A stretch of DNA of 64,000 bases from Argentina anserina (lineage: Eukaryota; Streptophyta; Magnoliopsida; Rosales; Rosaceae): assembly GCF_933775445.1 (NCBI RefSeq), contig NC_065877.1, positions 5,208,001 through 5,272,000 of the forward strand, given 5' to 3'. Shown piece after piece: positions 51,401 to 62,994 of the stretch (within the stretch, counting starts at the first letter, position 1; every line of letters starts with the position of its first letter). The notes under the pieces are model-generated. The model was not told the DNA's origin. It made no database searches and was given only the letters and a program-made list of their open reading frames with translations. The position numbers were made by a program, and so were the translations under genes.

Positions 51401-54400
51401 TTGTGTATGTATGCATATTTAATACAAGATCTCTGTCCTTGTTCCTTGTGTTTATTACTACATCTCTTTGTGTATGCAACCTGATAGCTGCTCTTGCTTG
51501 AGTCCAACAGGACCATGCTACTATGAAGAATTATATATATTACTATATTTATCGGTCTGGTTGGTCATTTAGATCCAATTTCCCTTGTATGTTCTTTCTT
51601 GTAGTGCCTACGGGTGATTATGAATGATGGACTTTCTACTATACCTGCAGACTGCCTTCAAGTGTAAGGCTCCAAACTCTGGCTTCAAAAATTCATATAC
51701 ACACTTGTGCATAGAGCTGATATCTGCATATGTATATAAGTTACAATTACTCAGCATTGGTCCTGCAACATGAACAACTATTATTACCACAGCTACCCAT
51801 ATTTGACACTTACAGGATTGTGTGCGTGATGCATCTATGTTTCAGATGTGTTGATGTGACTGGAGCATACAGTGCTCAAAAGACAGAGCTGAATATAAGT
51901 CTGACAGCAATAGGCCTCTTATGGACTACAACTGATTTTATTGTAAAAGCTCTGATCCGTGGACCTGGCGCGGAAAAGGAAACAGGTTAAATTACAATTC
52001 GTGCTGTCAGTTCATTAGTTATTTTGTGTCAAAATTGTGCAAAAACTGATTAGACCCTATCTGAAATATTACAGGGATGTCTGATGTGCATCTTAGTCTA
52101 AAGGAATCGGATGGTGGTGTACCAAAAGAACAAACAGTCAATGGCTTAGATAATGCCAATGAGCAAGTTCGCTTATTAACTATGGTTGACAGTGATAGAC
52201 TGCTTTTCTCTGTTTTCTCATTACTCCAAAAGCTTGGAGCCGACGAGAGGCCAGAGGTGGGTAACTTGCTATTTTTTAATCAACTTTTTTTGTTCATTCT
52301 AAGCATGTGGCTTCTCAATTGTCATCTGGTGGTATATAAAATATATACATTCCTCGTAGATCTTCCACAATAAATTTCCGTTTCTCTTGCAAGTGTGCGT
52401 GCATTTACAACATATTGAAATACATTTTGGTCTTCTTTACATTGTTTTGATAGTTTCCTTGTCTTAATGACATAGAATTTAAACCTGCTTTAATTCCTTG
52501 AACATATGACAGTGTCTATGATAGTGTAAATCTCTCTTAAGCTTTGGCTATATATACATATAGTTTTTTTTTATTATTAAAATTGTGTAATTTTAGTAAT
52601 ATATTCTTAGTGTTACATCTGATTTGTTTTTCAGACTGTACTATATAGCCCCTCCAATCAGGAGTTTGAGCAGTATTACTTGCTATCCCAATAGCTTTGT
52701 TGCATTCCTCCATTGCTAACAAACTTTTTATTTCAGGTTAGAAATTCAGCGGTCAGAACATTATTTCAGACACTTGGAACTTATGGGCAAAAACTTTCGA
52801 AAAGCATGTGGGAAGATTGCCTTTGGAATTATGTGTTTCCTACCCTTGATCGTGCTTCTCACATGGTCCGTTAAATTAGTTGTGAATGATGTAACGAACT
52901 TGTTTGGTCATGTACTGTTTTGATTTGAGTTGTTTTTCCTCAGGCTGCAACTTCATCAAAAGATGAATGGCATGGGAAAGAACTTGGAACTCGAGGAGGA
53001 AAAGCAGTTCACATGCTCATACATCACAGGTTATACTCTTCTAAAGTGAAAAATATTACGGACTAATTTATTGGTATGCATCAATAAGGAAAAGTTTTTA
53101 AATCATTTGGCAACTGAAATTGCAGTCGCAACACAGCTCAAAAACAGTGGGATGAGACATTAGTATTGGTCCTTGGTGGCGTATCCCGTATTTTACGCTC
53201 ATTCTTTCCTTTTCTTAGAAGTTTAAGCAATTTTTGGTCAGGTAAGTTACACTTAAATCTGATAGATGAGATTTTTATTGTTATACAAATTTTGATGCCA
53301 ATCCCAACATCTGATGTTTCACCCTGCAGGATGGGAATCTTTGCTTTTATTTGTGAAGAATAGTATCCTAAATGGAAGCAAAGAGGTTGCCCTTGCTGCA
53401 ATAAGTTGCTTACAGACACCTATTCTTTCTCATTCTTCCAAGGTGATGATAATTTAATGAACTGTATTATTTTTATGTTTATCAACTGGGTTCTTATAAT
53501 TGTCTCTTGTCTTCTAATTGTTGGTTTTATTATGTTTTTAACCTTATGCAAGAATGACTATTGTTTTATTTAATAATGGTAGTACAGAACGATCATTATG
53601 AGAACAGTTTTATAATTTCATATTTGTATCTGATGTCAATCAGGGGAACTTGCCGATGCCTTACCTTGAATCAGTACTAGATGTTTATGAGCTTGTTCTT
53701 CAAAAGCCAACAAACCTGAGTGGAAATGCAGCCATCAAGGTGAAGCAGGAGATTTTGCAGAGTCTCGGTAATGCTGAATTCAACTCAACTTTGTTAAACA
53801 TGCATGAATGGGTGATGGTGCAATTAAATATCAATCCTGATATATGCCCTTTGCTATCTTCTTTCAAACCCTTAACATGCTTAGCAAAGCCACACAGTGA
53901 ATTTTGCAGTCTTCATAGTGCATCAATTTTACTTGACTCTGTTAAATATCAATCCAAATGTTTCCCTTGGTTGATTTGATTTGAAAACTTGACGTGCTTA
54001 GCACAGCTGCCCAGCCATTTGTATTTGCTACTCTTACCTTCTAATTAAATGAAGCTTTTTCTTACTTGGATTTTTCAAACAGGGGAACTGTATGTGCAAG
54101 CACAAAGGATGTTTAATGATCGGTTGTACATACAATTGCTTGCGGTCATACACTTGGCTATCAAACAAACCATAGTTTCCAAGGATAACTGTGAAACTGA
54201 ATATGTGAGTGGTATTAATTTTATTAACTCCAGCTGAAACACTATTACTGACAGTGACTTGTACATAATGGAGTGGTGTTCATTTGGCAACTAGCTGGCC
54301 AAGGAGTTTTCTGGATATATATTATGAGCTTGAATTAGATGCATTTATTTTAACTGTTTTAATGTCAACCAAGAGATCTTGGGGTAGGAGAGCACAAAAT

Positions 54401-57400
54401 TCAGCATACCAGGCGAATAACCTTGATGTATACTGTAATAAATTATTACTCTGAAATCAGTATCTCAAGAGCTCTGTGTCAGAGTCACTATTATCATAGA
54501 GTATATTATCAACTTTAAAAGAAGGTTGACAAAACATTATTGCTACCAGCAGTAACAGTGAGTTAATTTACCAGATTTTTTTATCCATCCTCTATGGCAG
54601 TATGAGAAACTGACGCTGACTTATTCAGGGAAATGTTCCACCTGTACTACGAACCGTGCTTGAGATTCTTCCAATGCTATGTCCAACAGAGCACATTTCT
54701 TCAATGTGGCTTATTCTTCTTCGAGATTTTTCTCAATATCTGCCAAGATTGAATTCTACTGCACAAATTGAGGATGATGATACCGGGGAAGCTAGCACTA
54801 GTGACCGAGATCCTGGTATAGTATTGACCAGTTTCCCCAATATGTTTGACTTTCAGCTGTAGCTAAAGAAAATTTGAAAAATTTGCTTTTGCAGATGCTC
54901 ACTTGAAAATAAAACAAGAAAGACCTAATGGGACGGCTTTGATGACTCCAGGAGTAGGAAATACTCCTAGTTCTGGATTAAAGACATCAGTGTCAGCCAG
55001 CATTCCTAATTATATGTTTGGTGAAAAGCTTGTTCCCTTGTTGGTAGATCTTTTCCTACATGCTCCAGCAGTTGAAAAATATATCTTGTATCCTGAAATT
55101 ATTCAAAGTCTTGGGAGGTACTGAAGGCTCTTTGGTCTAATGCTAAACTTGTTGTGCTGTCTATTGACTGTTTAGATAAGGTTGACAGAAAGGGACATTT
55201 GATGGAACTGTAGTATAGAAATATCAAACTCTGTAGAAAGTGAAAATTTTGGAAAGACCTGATGAAATATGCCTAGATCTGTGATGAGTGATGACAATGA
55301 CCTATTAATTATCCTTATTGTTAGGTGAAGATGAAAGGTTTCGCTGCCCTTTGTCTAATAGATGGATCAACGGCAGGCTTTTTAAAGACTATCATCTATA
55401 CTGTATATAATACATATGTTAATAAATAAAACATAAGGAGTTGATTATTTTGCAAGATATGATCAGAGTCATCAGACAATACCTTTTATGGTCTATCTTG
55501 ATTATTCAATTAAGCTCCTTTTGACTAGCAAATGACAGCAGCGTGCTTTCTTCTCAGGTGTATGACTACAAGAAGGGACAATCCAGATGGTTCTCTTTGG
55601 AGATTAGCTGTTGAAGGCTTCAATCACATTCTTATTGATGATGCCAGCAACTCGATTGTAAATGCTGGATCAGATTCAGGTTCTAGTAAGCCTGCAAGAA
55701 TACGTATATGGAAGGAAGTTGCCGATGTTTATGAAGTATTCCTTGTGGGTTATTGTGGCCGAGCTCTTCCGTCTGATTCCTTCTCACCAGTGGATGTAAA
55801 AGCGGACGAGTCTCTTGAGATGACTATCTTGGACATTCTTGGTAACAAAATTCTGAAGTCACCAAGTGATGCACCTATCGATGTAATTTTTCTTACCCGA
55901 ATATATTTATGATAGTAGATTTGATAATGGATAGTTCTAAAAGTGTACTTATTTCATGCTGTTTAGTACTAGTGCTAGTGCGTAGTTTTGATGCTTGATG
56001 TGTTATCAGTAACAGGTTCGGAAGATGATACTAACATCTTTAAGCATATCTTTATGTTGAATTATGCTGTTGAATAGTACAATAACCAACTGCAAGAGGG
56101 CTATTGTGATTGGTCTAGCAACTCAAACAATATTTGACCTCTTGCCAATTTATTTCGTAGCTTTCTCGAGCGAATTGTGCAAAGCTATGTAATTCTTCAA
56201 ATTGCTCCAATTGAACTTCCCGTGATGAGAGCCTGATTGAGGGCTCTGCTGGTTATTTTTTTCATAGATGTCTCTTTTGAGTTCAAGATTTGAGCTCATT
56301 GTCTACTGGGCCTTGGTGCAACATTTACTGTCCTTTCTCCATCATAGTAAATACAAATTGCCTGCATTGGGTAGGGTCTTGCATAACTAACTGTTGTCTA
56401 TTTCAATATGTTTTAAAATATTTGCTTTGACCTTGACAGATTTTGCAGCGTCTCATTTCCACATTGGATCGTGTTGCTTCACGAACTTGTTCTTTACCTG
56501 TTGACTTTGTGGAACTCATGCCTTCCCACTGCAGTAGGTTTTCCTTGATTTGCTTACAGAAGTTGTTTTCCTTGAGCAGGTAATTTGTTGTACAGTTATA
56601 CTGCACCTTTTATATCTTGTTAATTTCCTCAAGCACGTAATTGTCGAGTTCTGTATACTTGTCGCATTTTAGGATAAATATATGCAAACTCTTGCATCCT
56701 TCAACAGTTCAACTAAAGAATGAAAAGATTATTGGGAAACAAAAGATGTCTTGAAGAAAAAAAAAAGAGAGTACAATCATCAATTTATCTTAGTAGTGTC
56801 TTCTTTTCTCGTACTTTAAACTTCCAAACAAAGAAAAGAAAGGCACTAATATTTCCTCTTCCACTATCTTTTCCCCTCATTACTATGTTTTAATTGTTTA
56901 TTTTTATCCAGACTTCCCAATGTACTTAGCTTTAAATATTAAAGTATGAACCTTTTAACAACCATTTTATCCCTAAGAAGTAATCTTACACAGTTAATTA
57001 TGTTATCAGTTATGACACCAAAGACCATGATTGGAATACAGTGAGATCTGAGGTAAGCAGAATTGCAATCATGGTACTGATAATGAGATGTGAATACATC
57101 TTAAGCAGATTTCTGATTGACGAGAATGAGTTAGGTACGTGCTGTGTAAATTCTATTGATTATCATCCCAGTTTTTAACTTGCTTTTAGTTTATAAATCT
57201 TATTCTCTTCTATTGTCATATTTCTCCTAAGTCAGTTTACATTCCCCATATTGTACACCATTAAGACACCCAGCTATTCTTGCAGGTGGACGTCCATTGC
57301 CAGCAGCAAGGCTTGAAGAAATCATATATGTTCTTGAAGAGTTGGGCCAACTAATAATTCATTCAGATACCGCATCTGTTCTTCCCTTGCAGTCATATTT

Positions 57401-57965
57401 AAAAGGTGCCCTATCGAGGGAAAATCATTATGATAACCGTTCACACCTTCTTGTTCTATTTCCATCCTTTTCTGAGCTCATAGTATCAAGGTGAGAATAT
57501 TTGTTCTTCTTTTTGTTCGTTTCTTGTTTACCCATATTGAGGAGTAACTATGAACAAATAAACAAAAGGTACATAAACGTTATGGGTATAGGCATTTACT
57601 CCCAATGGATGTCCAGAAAGGTTATGACGTTTGGTTCACTTACATATTACCGAGTCATAAGCTCATAGAGCTACTGTGGGGCTGACAACACCATAATAAT
57701 AGCAAATTTCTCTTTCGGAAATACATGAATATGTCGAAAAAGTTGGCAAAGAAACATTACTGTAATAAGATACATTTCTTGACCTCTATTCTTGTGTAAA
57801 CCAGTGATCACATCTAAATTTTGGATGATTTTGTCAAACAGAGAAACAAAGATAAAAGCATCGCTGCAAGTCTTATTTAGACTCGTCAGCAAAGAATTGT
57901 CACTGGAAAGAGTTTCGCTTACCAGTCAAACTGTGGAAGACTCTCAAAGGGTACATCAGTCCTAA
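39517..57965 (+). CDS. MON2: MON2 homologue, endosome-to-Golgi trafficking protein
   Basis: Forty-four exons: 39517-39621, 40051-40236, 40334-40423, 40619-40689, 40858-41013, 41240-41357, 41526-41581, 42840-42894, 42992-43048, 43161-43262, 43652-43732, 43848-43900, 44559-44628, 45138-45201, 46076-46224, 46314-46441, 46531-46588, 46781-46878, 46998-47082, 47185-47250, 47331-47390, 48715-48801, 49128-49314, 50348-50391, 50474-50605, 50691-50822, 50935-50987, 51082-51130, 51605-51663, 51846-51985, 52075-52256, 52737-52865, 52944-53029, 53126-53241, 53330-53442, 53644-53767, 54083-54204, 54629-54815, 54895-55117, 55558-55882, 56440-56579, 57010-57134, 57286-57490, 57842-57965. They join in phase to 1663 aa, like Arabidopsis MON2. 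DCB (about 5-185) and HUS regions come first (RTLRILFQNFDM, VEGLLGVVFTVATLTDEAV), with armadillo-like helices to the end; no catalytic Sec7 domain. MON2/Ysl2 scaffolds work with Dopey and a flippase in endosome-Golgi retrieval. Exon 13 probably uses a GC donor. Confidence 0.96.
39622..39647. repeat. (TC)n microsatellite
   Basis: A TC dinucleotide tract starts right at the donor of MON2 exon 1. The donor GT is itself the first step of the tract, so length changes would alter the intron start but not the exon. Confidence 0.9.
42412..42468. repeat. Compound (CT)n(AT)n microsatellite
   Basis: About 20 CT units run directly into about 8 AT units inside the 1.26-kb intron after MON2 exon 7. Open frames here (Leu/Ser runs or Arg/Glu runs) are by-products. 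Confidence 0.95.
45477..45726. repeat. 127-bp tandem duplication in a MON2 intron
   Basis: The block starting GCCTAATACACACATTC at 45477 is repeated from 45604. Over about 123 compared bases I see a single difference (TTGTTGG against TTGTCGG). It lies inside the intron between MON2 exons 14 and 15 and does not touch splice signals. Confidence 0.92.
47859..48300. mobile_element. Non-autonomous terminal-inverted-repeat element in MON2 intron 21
   Basis: The left end CTATGTAGCACCGACAC (47861-47877) is the exact reverse complement of the right end GTGTCGGTGCTACATAG (48284-48300). Flanking 9-bp words TTATTTAGT (47850-47858) and TTATTTACT (48301-48309) differ at one base and look like a target duplication. 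The inner flanks are GC-rich arrays of CGACAC on the left and GTGTCGG on the right, around an AT-rich centre. A 9-bp duplication fits a Mutator-like element, but 8 bp (hAT) is also possible. No transposase is encoded. Confidence 0.8.
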
Positions 57966-60465
57966 GCTGGTCTCATCAGCTACAATGGTTTTACAGAGTT
58001 TAACACAAGGTTCTTATTTTCATCCTCAATTTTTGTTATATAGTTTGTGTACATTATGTCAAATTTGCTGTATGATAACAGTTGCCTCAGCTCTTGAGGA
58101 ACCAATTTTTTATTCTTTTGGTGTAAAAGATTAAACAGTTCTCTTAATTTATCAAAAGTGCAATGCCAAGCTGTGTGGGATTCTAAAGAATATGTCACTT
58201 TTGTTTTGGATTGTGAATAATTGAACATGATGAATCGCAACAATTATCTTTGTATAATGCTCGCATTGTGCTGAATTAGCTGACGGCAGTGTTTTACAAA
58301 TGTGTGCCATCTTAGTTAACGACTTGATAAATTTATGGGTTTGACACTTAATCACTAGTGCAACTTGATTTAATCAGTCTTTTTAGTTTTTTTCATTTGC
58401 TTATGAGGGGCACCCACATAGGTGCAACCTTTTGGAGAGAAAAAAAAAAGGTATGTCACTTGATACGGTATTTTTTAGTAAAAGACGAACATGAAAGTGA
58501 TGAAACCATGAAAGAATAGTTCGCTATGCTTAACGCGTGAATCCGTAACTGAAAAAACAAGTGACTCAAATCACTGAAGAATTCCATGTCCTCACTAGAT
58601 TCTCTACTTCCTGAGTTCAAAATCTGTAATATTTATATTTTGCACTCAAATCTTGTACCCTCCAACGAATTAAAATCAACAAATCCAATTGAAGAGAGAA
58701 ATCATATGATAATTTACCATGAAAAAAATTCTGAATGTTAAGGAATAGCTGGTCCTTATCTCTAAAGGAGAACTATCTCTAATGTTATTTTCTAAGCAAA
58801 CAATAATATATATGTAGAGTTTCTTAAATAGAAGAACATATAAATCATTGTCACAACTCACAAGTCATAATTGACCGACCTAAAATAAATGCATAGTGTC
58901 GAGTGTCGACATTCTCCTTCTGAGGGTATATAAAATGGAGGTACAAGGATTTGTATAATCTATATACATTGCCTACACATATACATGAGTCCATAATGTC
59001 ATCATCTTCATGGGAAACCTTTCTCTCAGATCGATCTATCCAGCCAATTACGATACTAACCTTCTTAAATATTGCTTGGTTCAGTACTAATCACCATTAC
59101 ATAATCAGTCCGCATGACAAAAGAAGCTGAATTTTAGGTCTAGCTAGCTCAGACCGGCAGCACCAAGATGGCTAGATTTCAGGATGCAATGTCAATATTG
59201 GTGTGTGTATTCTTTCGAAAGAGTATACACCTGTATCGGGATTTCGCTGTTATAATCATTGACATGGTTTCTGTTCTTTCATCCACCATCCAAGTCTCTG
59301 GCTTGATTTTTCTGCATAATACAAGGGATGTTTCTGCAGGCAGCAGCAGGCACTCCCCTGTGTACTCATCGATGTTTGCTCGACATGATCATTAGCTCTT
59401 TGCAGAACTCATGATGCTGACTGTAAGTGGTGATTTATCTATCATTGCTAACGATCTTGTGTTGCTACTGCTATGAGCTAGCTAGTTCATTTGAGATTCA
59501 TTTTTCAGTACTTTTCTGTGTTACAATCTGGATGTTGTTAATGATGAATGTATGATGCTTCTATATTCATAATAAGATGCAATTTTTTGTTTCGATTGGC
59601 ATATTTACTACCAAGACATAGAATGTGGAAACTCAATTGTACATCCGTCATGCGAAAGAGTCCTGAAGTGTATGACTACTGGCTACCAAAATCAATATTT
59701 CATGCATCCGTACTGAAGTTAATTAGTGTTCATTCATAGACTATTTCGGCATAAGCTCTAGAGTTTCAGTTGATCACAATATTTAAGCACATTCCCCGGT
59801 TCATAGTTGATCTAGCCACTACGGCATCAACCATCGCTTGTGAAGAATCACCTATCTGTAGAATTTAATAGGTTAAACTGATGCTGCCTCCTTGTTGCAT
59901 CTCCAGAAATAAATTTCAATGATGGAGTTGATAGATAAAAATCTGTGCATATTTTGGACATACAGCCCACTTTTACAAGTTGCCTAGCCGGACAGTATGT
60001 GATGAGCCAAATTGTCGGGAAAATTACTAAATCTGTCGACTGTGCTCTCCGTTAGGGCTTACCCTAAGTTCAGTCAGTACAAACTTAAATGGTTGTTTTG
60101 TGTAACTACCAATGGTTCAATATCACTTTATCAGTTCAGTTCAATAGGGTCAATATATACATCAAAGCTAATACTCAAAGGCAGTCGCACAAGAGAGACC
60201 TACATCGATAGAGCAAGCCAAACCCAATGCAATGAAGGTAAACAAAGTCATTTAAATTTCCCAACTCCTAGCATTCAATCATTAAATTATGGGTTAACAA
60301 ACAGAGAATGCTTCATTGAGGATGCAAAAAGGGTACACAGAATCAAATGGGTTGATATATACCGAATTAACTCGGGAAAATTTCATCATGTTAGCTAAGC
60401 TTTTAAGCAAGGGGCGAAGTCAAAGAGAACCAAAAATGAAAAATAAAAAATGGTGAAAACTAAAA
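57966..60465. other. MON2 3' UTR and intergenic DNA
   Basis: The first part is MON2 3' UTR of unknown length. A 75-codon frame at 59168-59395 has a good start context and a TATA-like stretch about 240 bases upstream (near 58928). It begins MARFQDAMSILVCVFF, hydrophobic like a signal peptide, and ends SRHSPVYSSMFARHDH. No family is recognised and coding status is open. The frame at 60012-60398 has no recognisable domain. Confidence 0.35.
59168..59395 (+). CDS. Candidate small secreted-type ORF, unproven
   Basis: Seventy-five codons start at ATGGCT in the favourable context CACCAAG. The first 40 residues are largely hydrophobic and could be a signal peptide or membrane segment. The tail is polar with a SRHSP segment. 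No paralogue, conserved peptide motif or intron was recognised, and a chance frame of this length is common in plant DNA. It is listed only because start context, TATA-like sequence and hydrophobic N-terminus coincide. Confidence 0.15.
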   Translation: MARFQDAMSILVCVFFRKSIHLYRDFAVIIIDMVSVLSSTIQVSGLIFLHNTRDVSAGSSRHSPVYSSMFARHDH

Positions 60466-61212
60466 GGGTGCGGCTATTGCCACCACACTAACTTCTTTAT
60501 TCACCTCACATAAATTTCAATTATTGAAAGACTATATTATCTAAAGTGTAAAAATGACTATTAAATACACATTTTTTTAAATACATAATAAATTAATTAT
60601 AGGTATACAAAAAATATTTAATTTGTCATGAAATATTAATCTTTTCCACCCGATCTAAAAATATTTTTCTCCTATTGATTGAAAATTTTCATTGTTTTTG
60701 TTCGATATTCATATGTAATTTGTTATTAAAATCATAAATCATTATTGTTAACTTAATAACATCTTTATAATACCTGGTGCACATCACAAATAAAAATTCT
60801 AACACTAAAATCAATTTTTTTTCATTATTCAAAGTTGATAATCTACGATTTTTTTTCCACAACTCAAAGTTGTTAATCTATGAATTTTTTAGAATTTATA
60901 TTAGATAAACACTTAATTTTTTTTATAGAAAAAATTAAAATAAATATATATATATATATATAATTAAGGAAGAAATATATGAATAAGATTATGATTCTAT
61001 TTAAAAACTGTATCATTCATTTTATATTGGTGTAAATTAATTGAAAGATTGTATTTAAAAATTATCTTTTATAATTCGATATGTCATCTAAAGACAATTT
61101 TGGAAAAAAAAAGTTGGTAAAATAAGTAAATTTAATGTTAAATTTAAAATGTGGGATGAAATAAATAGAATGGGTGAACAAAGTAGATAGTAGGGTGACA
61201 ATAACCGCACCC
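60466..61212. mobile_element. AT-rich inverted-repeat element (MITE-like), 747 bp
   Basis: The left end GGGTGCGGCTATTGCCACC pairs with the right end, whose reverse complement is GGGTGCGGTTATTGTCACC (17 of 19 identical). Weaker pairing continues inward (TTTRTTCACC on both sides). The centre is very AT-rich and has no coding capacity. The flanks do not show a clear target duplication, so the superfamily is undecided. Confidence 0.7.
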
Positions 61213-62086
61213 AATCTGAAAACAGATTCCAACCTTAAGAAGTTAAGGTATACTTGTAATGCTGAGACATCCAGAAACTGATTGTAGGTACACCAAAAGA
61301 TATTGCATAATGTTTTCCTATTTATCTCTCATTCTCATTCATTTTGTAATCTTCCTAGTTGGGGTGGGACATGTGGACTCGAAAACCGAAAAAAAAGCCA
61401 TATATGAACTCAAACCGAATCCTAAAAAATCAAAAATTTAAGAAAACCCAACCGAAATATAAAAAAACAAACCGAATCGATTATATTTGAGTTGGGTTTT
61501 GGGTTAGTCCCTCATAAACCAAACAAAATCAGATCGATCTAAATAATCGGAAATCAACGGTCAACGTCATTGTTTTAGTATATTTTTACTTTTCTTATTA
61601 AAAAAAGAGTAAGACTAAAATAAGCGTAGACCTAATTGACTTAATCAAATCTTGTGACATCTCTCGTCTCTCAGACAAAAAAAAGAACTTACGACCATCT
61701 CTCTCTCTCTTTCTAACACCTCACTTTTTAGTTTAGTGCTCTACTACAAATTCACTTGAATCCGCAATACTAGTCCACATAGCTCCTCCCTCGATCGCCA
61801 TATCTCATCGCCTCTCTTTGTATCGTGACTTTAGAATTGAATTCTCTTATCAATGTTTCCTACCATGTAACTCTGTTGTACGTGAGCTAAATATGAATTG
61901 TGGAGATGTTTGAATCAATTAGGTATGGAATAATCAACTAAACAATTTATTTTTCATAATGATGTTAAACTTTAAAGCTCACAAAAGGTTGAATCAGTCA
62001 AATAAATATCAACTAAAACAGGACTGTAGATGTTCTTCCAGCAAGAATATTAACGATCCAAGCACAGGCATTGCCACTTTAGCGCG
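61213..62086. other. Spacer with an AACCGA-rich repeat
   Basis: From about 61362 to 61545 the DNA is rich in AAACCGAA/AACCCAACCGA words after GGGGTGGGACAT, resembling the repeat at 9050-9705. A (CT)n run lies near 61699-61712. The part close to 62086 is probably the 3' UTR of the ATP synthase gene on the - strand. Confidence 0.45.
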
Positions 62087-62994
62087 TCAATGATGAGCCT
62101 TTGCTTGAGCTTTGGCAAGAGACTTGGCCTTCGACTAGAAATCACAAGAGGAAAAAAAAACAGTGAGCATTTATACAAACCGAGTTGTAAGATAACCAAT
62201 ATGTAAAACTAGCAAAATACAGCACAGGAAAAAAGATTCTATCTCCCTCTCAGCCTCTTCCTTATTTCGTCACAAGGCAAAGAACATAATGTGGGTTCCT
62301 TAGTTCCACAACATTGCTTCCACAATAATTTCATCTCAGATATCAACATGATGTTCATTCATTTCTTAATTTATTCATTCAATTCTACAAGTTTTATTCT
62401 TAGTTACTGACTCTGGAAAAATAAAACCAGTTGATGAAAGCTAGGTGAAACATTTTAAAGACATTCCCATTCCTGTTGAATGAACCCGAAGATCGGACTA
62501 GTAGCCCAGGACCTTAAGAACATGAGGAAACAAATTTCCCTATTACTGATTTACAGTAGACCATCCATAACAGAAACAGTTTCAATAGTTTCCGAATACA
62601 AAAAGGTACTTAATCGAACAATGCAGTTAACTGAATCATAAATTTTCCCAATAACCACCTAAGTCATTTGTATCCGGATCAATAGAACTTAGAGTAACAA
62701 AATTGAAGCGTATCAATGAATTCTCAAGAGGAATATGAACACAAAAACAAGAAGCAGATCTGAATAAAATGAGTGAGGTTAAACCAAGACCTTGAGAATT
62801 TTATGCTTGACGCTTCCGTAAACCACACCGAAAGTCAATGCCGAAACACGAGCAACCTTCACAAATTCAAACAAGAATTAGAATCATTTCTCCATAAAAC
62901 CAATTGGATTCAGAAATTAAATCAGAGGTGAAAAATGAGAGTTTACCAGAGCAAGAGTGCTCTTGCCGGAGTAAGGACCCGGTGGCGGCGTCAT
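62087..62994 (-). CDS. Mitochondrial ATP synthase F0 subunit e
   Basis: Three short exons on the - strand, 62947-62994, 62791-62856 and 62087-62134, all phase 0, give 53 aa. The protein starts MTPPPGPYSGKSTLAL, has a single hydrophobic helix (VARVSALTFGVVYGSV) with the GxxxG-like spacing expected of this subunit, and ends in a Lys/Ala-rich tail, KAQAKAHH. It matches the plant subunit e family (Arabidopsis At5g15320) in length and sequence. Subunit e sits in the inner mitochondrial membrane and helps ATP synthase dimers form and bend cristae. The exons are too short to show as long open frames, but every splice junction is canonical. Confidence 0.93.
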
